In this document: positions 44,901 to 53,900 of the stretch, in pieces
Layout: each line of letters begins with the position of its first letter
Position numbering within the stretch: the first letter of the stretch is position 1
Assembly: GCF_037975245.1 (NCBI RefSeq)
Contig: NC_092573.1
Span: forward strand, 15,924,265-15,984,264
DNA: 60,000 nucleotides
DNA from: Apostichopus japonicus
Taxonomy: Eukaryota > Echinodermata > Holothuroidea > Aspidochirotida > Stichopodidae
Direction: 5' to 3'
Notes under the pieces: generated by a model
The model's input: only the letters and a program-made list of their open reading frames with translations
Told to the model about the DNA's origin: nothing
Database searches by the model: none
Program-made: the position numbers and the translations under genes

Positions 44901-47900
44901 GTGGAGATTAGTTGAACTATCCATCTTGAAATTGTGTCCTTGGATGCCGGTGAGTGTGGAGCATCCAGGAGCATGAATATTTTGGAGAACATACGTACTG
45001 AACATCCGTACATTGATTCTCTTGACGTACCACGAGAGTGCCCTGACTGGACATCACAGCCTATCTTCCTTGACTGATGAAAAATGAGAGATTTGTGGTA
45101 AGAATACCGCGAACATGACAGTGGAAGCAAACTTGGTGCCGACCCTGGATGACTGGTCCTGTGCGTACATGGACTGCTCGTATTTTCTTCATTGAGGATC
45201 CTTATAAGGCCGGAATTGATTGCTTGCTCCTGTTCCGCCAAATACCTTTGCAATGATCAAGTTATCTGAAACTCTTTTCTGTTGTTCTGCTACTTGATCT
45301 CAGGACACATTTTACCTCAGTTTCTCTATCAAATGGTGATTCCACATATAAACTTATAAGGCAAGGAATCTCAAAGCCTTCTGGTTTAATCTTTTTGAAG
45401 GATCGTTTGTGTCCAACAATTGTCACGTGGCATATCCTTATTTAGTTTACTCTATACATTTATACTGTTTCTTGCTATGTGACTGTACAATTTTATTTAT
45501 GTTCTGTCACAGTAATATCATCATGTTAAGTGAAATTGTTCAGTTGAATAGAACGATATGTAGTTATGCTATTTCACAGGACACTATTCCTTACAGTTTA
45601 TAGTTTCTTTTGTTAACCTTTTGTTTATTTCTCATGCTTTTTACATCTTTATCAGGGAGTGAAGAAGAGAACGCCAACGAGGTCAAACCTGATGGTGTGG
45701 ACTACGTTGATGCCTTTAGTTCCAGTGGTGAGGATGAAGCTGATAATGTAGATTCTTCTCGGAGGGTAAGTCCAAGCCTGGTCTGAATGTGTCATAGGTC
45801 ACCTCATAATGGTAATTTTCAGATAACTAACCATATCTTGAGGGATCATATATGGAATACTGAAATATAGTCGTAGTCTTACTTTTATTGGTTAGCAAAG
45901 GAACTTATGCATTTAGATTGGCACGTGTATGGATGTGTGTGTGTGCGTCTGTGACACTTGCTTGAGTCCGCGATAACTCAACAACGGAGTGATGGATATT
46001 TGTCATAGTGCTACGTAGATGTATGGAGTGAGAAGATGTGCCCTGTGGTTTTTGGCACAGACCTCATTATAACAGTAATGAGGTCATGGGGTCAAACATA
46101 AACATCTTTACATTACAATAACTCCACAATATTAAGTTGGATTGTACAGTTGTTGATTAATAACCAGTATAGGTAAGCCTAAATATTTTGGGACCATCTT
46201 GGCCCAAAAAATTCTGCGCTCATTTTTGCACCAGGTTACTCTTAAAAGTTTTGAGTTTCTGTTTCCATTCCATTTTTATTAATTTCTTGAGTTTAATCAT
46301 GGATGATGTAACATGTTTATATTTTAATTTTACATTATTTGAATAACCTCATCGATTCTATGCAATACTAAAACCATTTGCAATGCTATTTATGTTGTGG
46401 GATTACCTGTTCAAGTAAAGTAAGGAAGTTATTAGGCCAACAGGCAGACTGATTGGTATCTTGGTTCTGAACGTTGTTATTCTGGTTATTTTGTGGTCAC
46501 TGTCGCATCATACAACAAACTCCCAATATAATTCCTCAATCAAAATACATTTTAAAACAAAACGTTTCAGCATTTTTTATGACAGGATGTCCAACAACAA
46601 GATGTAAATAGAGTTCTGAAATGTGTTATTATCTCATATATTTGCATATTATTGTACCTGTTTCTACAAGCTCAAAGACTGTACTTTCATTCAGCTTTAC
46701 CTGATTTGGACAAGAAGTCGTCATCCAGTTCGTTTGATTAATTTCCATTTCCAGATATCGTCGACATGTTTATAAACAGTTCAGGATTATTACGCCTTGC
46801 ATGAAACGCCACGAAAATGAAATCATAGATATTTCACAATTGTGAATGATACATAGTTCTTTGTTCAATTTTTTGTTTTCTTAAGGAGGAAAAGGAGGCT
46901 CCTAGCCGAGCAATCAGCATGCCCACCCTTACTGCCGCTAACATCGATAATGACAATGAAAAAGTTTTGCACGTAAGGGTTCAGTTGGCATTTTTATTTT
47001 CAATTTTATTTATTTCAAACGAGATTCGAGGATTCAGTTTCTTTTGCAATACATTGCTAACACACTAACAAAGTATTGCCATTAACTAACTATCATCATG
47101 AGCTATTATTAAATCTGAATGAACACTTACTAATACTAACTTACCTTCTGGACTTCATTTCGTTGTTCATGCTCTTAGAAAAAACAGCTCTTTGAATAAA
47201 TCATTTCTTATTTCATACCTAATAACATGTTTTATTTTCTGACACATTAGTTGTGTTACTTTCATACAACTTTTAAGTATTTATCTCTTGCATCATGACC
47301 CCATTTTCCCTCCAATACAGCTGTCCCTTGTCCACCACTTGATTGTCTGTTTACTCTTAATTCCTTGGACAAACCATTTCTTTATATATAGCATCTTCGT
47401 CCCATTTGAAGCATCTCTCTGGGTCTATTTCCCGGTCCACTAACTCTTGTATCTACATATATATATGTGTCAGTAATTCTCTTTCATTCCAATGTAATGT
47501 ATCAGCAGGTATGCTAACTTACCCCCTCATAGGATCACAGTGCTGTTTGCCTTTTGGTGGCTCTTTATGAATTGTTCCCTTGAATGTAGATTTAGCTTGG
47601 CTGCAGGTCTGTCTAGTAAATATGTTTATGTGGCTGATAGTCTCTTTGGCTCATGAAGAGCATCTCATTTGGATCTCTCTCTCTCTCTCTCTATCGTGGC
47701 CATTAACTCCTTTCATTTGTTCAAGACGACAAGTGTAACACCCTAGCTTCCCTCTTACACCACCGAGGTTCATTCTCTGCTGTAATGCAGTGTAGGGATT
47801 CCCTCTTACACCACCGAGGTTCATTCTCTGTTGTAATGCAGTGTAGGGATTCCCTCTTACACCACCGAGGTTCATTCTCTGCTGTAATGCAGTGTAGGGA

Positions 47901-50900
47901 TTCTCTTCATACTACTGAATGAGCTGTCTTGCAATTATACAGATAATCATCAGATTTGTCATATGCAACCTAAGTTATTGGCAAAATATTAACATACACC
48001 ATCAACTATGGCTTACAACAACTTCCTGGCAATTTGGCAAAGCCTGAAGTTATCTATTCCTTGCATTAGATGTAGATTGCACAGTGCATTGTTTCAGCTG
48101 CAGTTTAGTCTTGTCAATATTTCATGTCACAAGTAGTTAACTGCATTTCTGTTATTGCATGAGTGCTCGTAAAAGTAGTTAGATGAAAGGTTTGTCTAGC
48201 AGATCATTAGTAAACTCTTCAGTTAATGTGTTTAAACACTTTCAATTAGCCTCAAGTGTTTAAGTGAGCAGTGCAGATGCTGCTACAAACTTTCTGTTTC
48301 ATTTTACTTGATTTGCCAAACCGACTTTGTTGTAACTCCTTTGGGCAAGTCATGCTACAAAAGGTGTGAGGCTCTGTGTCAAATAACTTACCTCCATAGG
48401 AACTCGAAGAGGAAAACGAAATGCTCAACGATGAGGTTCAACAGCTTCAAGTCACAAACAGGAAACAATCAGATAAAGTCAAACAACTCGAGACTCAACT
48501 ACAAGCCAATGATGTAAGTTTGTTTTTAGTTCTGTGAAATAAAGCCACCAGCAAAATCAGGTGTACTTAAAATACTCATAGGTTAAGGAACTTATAATGT
48601 ATTAGTGAAAGTGTCCTCCCTGTGTGCATTAGTAACTAGACTAGGGATTTACCAACCTTGATGTTTTCGGTGCCCGCTCAAACTAGCTGATGTGGATTAG
48701 TGATGAGCCACTCTACAAGGCCTTGAGGTTGAAAAACTGTATTTAAATGGATTCTTAGAGTGTATTTTGAACTATTTCATTCACTACAACTGTACAGTTC
48801 TACAGTGATTACCATAATATTACTTGCAATGTGAGAGAGTGCTGACTCACATAGCTTGAACTGTATTTTTAGTTTGATGGGAATTAATCACAATCAATTT
48901 GTTATGTACATTACCGTTTAAGTGTGAATCAAGTTATCTTACTATCTTTATCAAGGATTCATGGTTTGATCCCAAAAGAAATTCTTACCACATTGTTGAT
49001 AAGATCTTACTTAACAAAATTTAGTTTGAGAGATTTCTTTGTGTTGTTAGAAATTAGGATCCCATTTTGTGACTCTTGAGTGGACCTACCAAAAAAATTA
49101 GTGCAAACTTGCAGTCATTGGAATACAGTGTATTTTCTTGTTTGATTCTGTTACCATTGTTTATGCTTCTAGTCTGATTCTTGATGCTTATGCAAAACCT
49201 GTGTTGCTATGGTAATGTTTTCTGTGACATCAGGTAGCAGTGCTGAAGGCTCAACTGGAAGAAGAGAAAGAAAAGGTGAAGAAAGCAACTCAGGAGGTGG
49301 AGAAGATGAAGGCAGAGGCAGTATCCAGGATACCAAAGATGCAAGACACAGACGATGAAATAACAGAAAGGACTGGTAGAGATAGCTGGGGAGATTCAGA
49401 CGTTGAAGACCTGTTTGATCTTCCTGGTAAGGAAGGGGTGAAGTAGAGTAGGGGAGGGGGTCAAGGAGAGGGAACAGACTGAGTACAAATAGCTGGAGAC
49501 ATACAGATAGTGAAGACTTGTTTGATCTCCCTAATGAGCAATGGGACAGGATATGTGTGAGGAGACAGACTGGTAGAGATTGCTTCATCTTAGCAAGAAA
49601 GTAGGAAGGAGAGGTATTTATGTGGGTGGGGACAAACTGGTAGAGATAGCTGGAGGGATAAAGATGAATAAGATGTGTTGGTTGTTGCTAGTTAGGAATG
49701 GGATGGAGGAGAAGACGGACTGGTTGAGATTGCTTCATCTTCGCAAGAAGATAGGAAGGTATGGTAAGGAGAGGATAGGTGACAAGGTATATAGGTGGAG
49801 GTGGTCAGACTGGTACAGATAGCTGACAGGTGCAAAGGACTTGCCAACAAGAGTTGATGTTAGATAAAGAATGTGACACTAAAGCTGCGCTTAAGGCAGA
49901 CCTCATAAACAACTACAAGCCATTTGTGATTTATTTTGTTGTACTTATCTCTTAACTAAAGCATTGGGATCTTCCAACTCAACGTCAGTATTTCAGAAGT
50001 CTTCGTCTAAGGTTACAAGTCATGACCTAGAGATGATATCAAAACTGAAGAAGGAGAACAAGGAGTTAGAAGCCAAACTGAAGGTATAACCAATCTTGTT
50101 ATTAATAAGTTCATTAAAGTTGTATCATGTAGCTGTAGCTTAGAAAACAATTTGCAATGACAGCATCAGAGGAGTGCAACAACTGCATTGAGGTTCTGAT
50201 GACATTCTATGTTAAACCATTCATGAACCTTGGATTAGGTGTTGTTGAATTTAGTGCTTGTGTATCCACTTTGTATAACTTTGTACAAGAAATGAAAGTT
50301 GTTTCTCAATGATAGCAAGCAGTGTCATGCACTGGTTTTTGTAAACAAGAAACTGTTGATTTAGCTTTATTCTCTCATGTAATTCATTACACATGCAGCT
50401 ACAAGGAAGTGCGATGGCCATTGTACATGTAATGAAATAGTGTTTTATACATCCAGGCAGCTGCTACTTAGTAACAACCAGCTATTTTGAACATGATTTT
50501 TATTCCAAGAAGAACTAAATAGTGACAATTTAGATGTCTGAAGCCCCTACAGCCTATAGGAGTATAATTTTTAAAGTTTATGGCAAATTCTCTGTGATAG
50601 TTTTTGTTACAAAAAAAGATTCATGATAATGTGAGATATTTATTGGACAGATCCTGAACAGTTCTTCCTCCTTTGAGCAAGTATGTTTTTGTCCTCCGTT
50701 CTACTATCTTGATGTGTAGATATAACTAAATCATATTTTAGACAGCTACCAGACCTTTTCCCATAAATATACATATGACAAGGACAATGGTCCTTGTTTC
50801 AGTTATCTAAACCCATTCTGCTCTTCCAATTAAAACAAAAAATATTCCCAGTGAGTTAAAGACAGGAAATAGAAATAGTCTTATTTATGTTGAAACATAT

Positions 50901-53900
50901 CTTACTGTTGTCTTACTGCCTCGTCAGATGTCGGAGAGTGCAAAGATCAGTGACCTAGAGGGGCAACTAGAGGAGATGCGTAAGAGGGTGGAAGGCAAAG
51001 AGAGTGAGACCTCAGAGGATGATCAGAAGATCAAAGCAGACAAAGAGACCTCTTTGCAGGCAGTTACCAGTCACCTTCGAGACAAAGTCTCCTCTCTCAG
51101 TAGTAACGTAAGTCTTTAAGTTCACTTTTAAGTGCATAACTCTCTTGCATGTTGCAGCAGATCAGGTTGCAGTCAATGTTATTTGCATATGAGATTGATG
51201 TAGATGAGGCTGAATTTAAAGGTGGAAATAAATATTAATTCATTTAATGTAGAATATAGATGATGTAGAATTTATGGTTGACCTCAATTAGGTTGAATTT
51301 GTTAAAGTTCAAAGTAGGTTATGATGAATTCAAAATTGAAATGGATGAGATTGAATTTACAGAGATTAAATGAAGGATTAAGTATGTCAGGTTAAATTGA
51401 GGTTATAGTGGGTCAGATGAAACATTAAAGATCAAGTTGAATCAGATGAGGTTTACTTTTAGTCTTACAAGGAATATGCCTAATGTGTGTCAACACAATG
51501 AAGAAATTGCTTATAGCCACCTGCACAGATCATCTGAGAGTTCATGCATAACACAGTTATGGTGGTTCCCCGTAATGCTTAAAGGAACAATGGTCTTGTT
51601 TGAGTACTATCACAAACCTTGACAGTGTTTTCATCTGCATATGACTTCGAGCAGGATAACTTGATGTAAGATCCTCTTTATGATAGCTTACAAATGCCAG
51701 TCTCTAGTTTATTTGTGTGAGAAGTGACTAAACATTACGCTATAACTTTTACATCATTGAAACCTCTGTGATCCTCTTAGATAATCTTCAGGGCAAGGTC
51801 TTGTATATCTCTCTCTCTCTTATTATCTTCTTTGTGATTCTGCAATTGTTACATGAATGCTAAACTCGGCTTAGACATTCATCATCCCACATTTCACTAA
51901 TATGAAGATTACGATATTATTAATATTATTTTTTCATGAGTGGATTTGGGTAAGAGCTTTTTGAATTGAAGTATTTTCTAGGAGGTTGCAATGGAAGTTT
52001 TTCAGTGTTATTTGTTTATGCCAATGAGTGAACATGTTAGTGCTGGTAACTATTTGAGACTTGCAAAGGCTTCATCTTTAAAGCAATACAGTGATTAACT
52101 GCCTGCTTGCAGACATGTAGACCTACAGTAACTATGTACTATAAAGTAACTACGTAACTAACACTAAGATAGCAGCATGCTTCCATTGTTCACCCTCAGT
52201 TATTTGCAGTCAGTGTCTATAGCAGCTAGACATCTAGGGGTGTGAAGATGTTCATTCATAAACAATTTATTTTGAGATTTGTATCATTTCCTTTTTATTC
52301 TCATTGACTATTACTTGTACTTACAGTATCAGCTCATAAATCTGTTTGATCAATTTTTCAATCAGCTTGCCGAGGTGACATCAGAAAATGAAGAGTTGAA
52401 GAAACAAGAGAGGGTTCCTACCTTTGAACCAAGTTCTAGCTCTCCACGCTTCATTAACCTGCTGAGAGATAAGGCAAGTTTGGAAAAGAAATTAAAAGAG
52501 TACCAAGTCCTTGCAGAAGAACAGAAACAGCAAATTGATAAACTTCACGACAGTTTGATAAAGCCAAATCCCGAGGAGACTACGGAACAAAATGGTAACC
52601 AAAGCTTGAAAGATAAATTAGATGAGGTTTCCAAAGAGAATGCAAGATTGCAAACGATGGTTGGAAAGCAGTCTAAAGCCATCGCCCAGCAGACTGATCA
52701 GAGACGGAAAGATAAGCAGAAATACGCTGAATTGTTAAAAGAGAAAGAGATCTTAGAGGAGCAGGTCAAGGGTCATAAAGTTGAAGGAGGGCCAGGAGAG
52801 TTAGACTCTGTTGCATTGATCAAGGAATGTAGAGAGTTGAAGGAGATGGTCAAAGCTCAGGAAGATAAACTCTCTGCTCAGGAGGTGGAAAGGGAACAAC
52901 TGGAGAGATTGCAAACTGAAAATTATCAGTTACAAGAACAGTTACAGAACCATGGACAGGATAATCTGAAACATAACCTCATCATGACAGAACAACTGAG
53001 TGCTGAAATAGAGCAAGTCAAGGTAGAGAATGCCAAGCTGAACTCTCAACTGGATAGACAAGAGAGATTTCTCAAGACTCATTCAGAGAATGACAAGGAA
53101 TTTGCTGATTTGTCTGTGACCAACAAAGCCTTGGAGGATAAAGTGCAATCGATGAATGAGGAATTGGCATTACTGAGGGATGCTCAAACTAGCTTCAGCA
53201 AAAAGAGGTACACAGAGGTCTTGTTGGAAAATAGAAAGCTGAAGGAATCATTACAAAATGACCAAGCTTTACCCAATGGAGAAGTCAAACATTCATTGAA
53301 CGATGGAGCGATCGCTAAAGCTGAAATAGAGAGGTTACGAGAGAAACTAACGAGGACGGAACGAAAATTAGATGACACCGTGACAGTGTACAGACAACAC
53401 CTTCTGAGTGCTGTTCAGGTATTTATGAAAATTAAACGTTTGGACATGTCTGCTTACCTGTAACGGAAAGGAATCTCTTACTTCTAGTCATGAATTAACC
53501 AGCGCCAACTATCCTTAAATAAATATTCTGGTGGTCAGAGTTGGCTGTTTCATCGAAATACTTTATATCTTTAACAATTGCCTGCCAATTCAAACACTAT
53601 AACATCAGTTTCCACCTGTTAGCAAAATTAACAACCTGCATGTAACATAATGGCATCAAGTGGTACTTAATCTGTAAACCGCTATTTATATTTTGTTAAT
53701 TGATATGTTACTATAGGACTACTGTTACCATAGTAATGAATTGACTTAGATCAGCAATGTGATGTTTGACCAGTGAATGTGTGTTTCTTACCTCAAGTTT
53801 CATGCTGAGATCTCATTTTTTCAATATTGTCCCTAAAATTCCTCTCTGCATTTATATTAGGTCTCATTATTTATCATTCGATCTCAATCTGTCATTTGAA

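Noticed and set aside
52327-52365. Earlier acceptor for coding exon 14 adding YQLINLFDQFFNQ
   Set aside because: It is in frame and has AG, but the pyrimidine tract is weaker and the added residues suit a coiled coil poorly. Kept only as an alternative.
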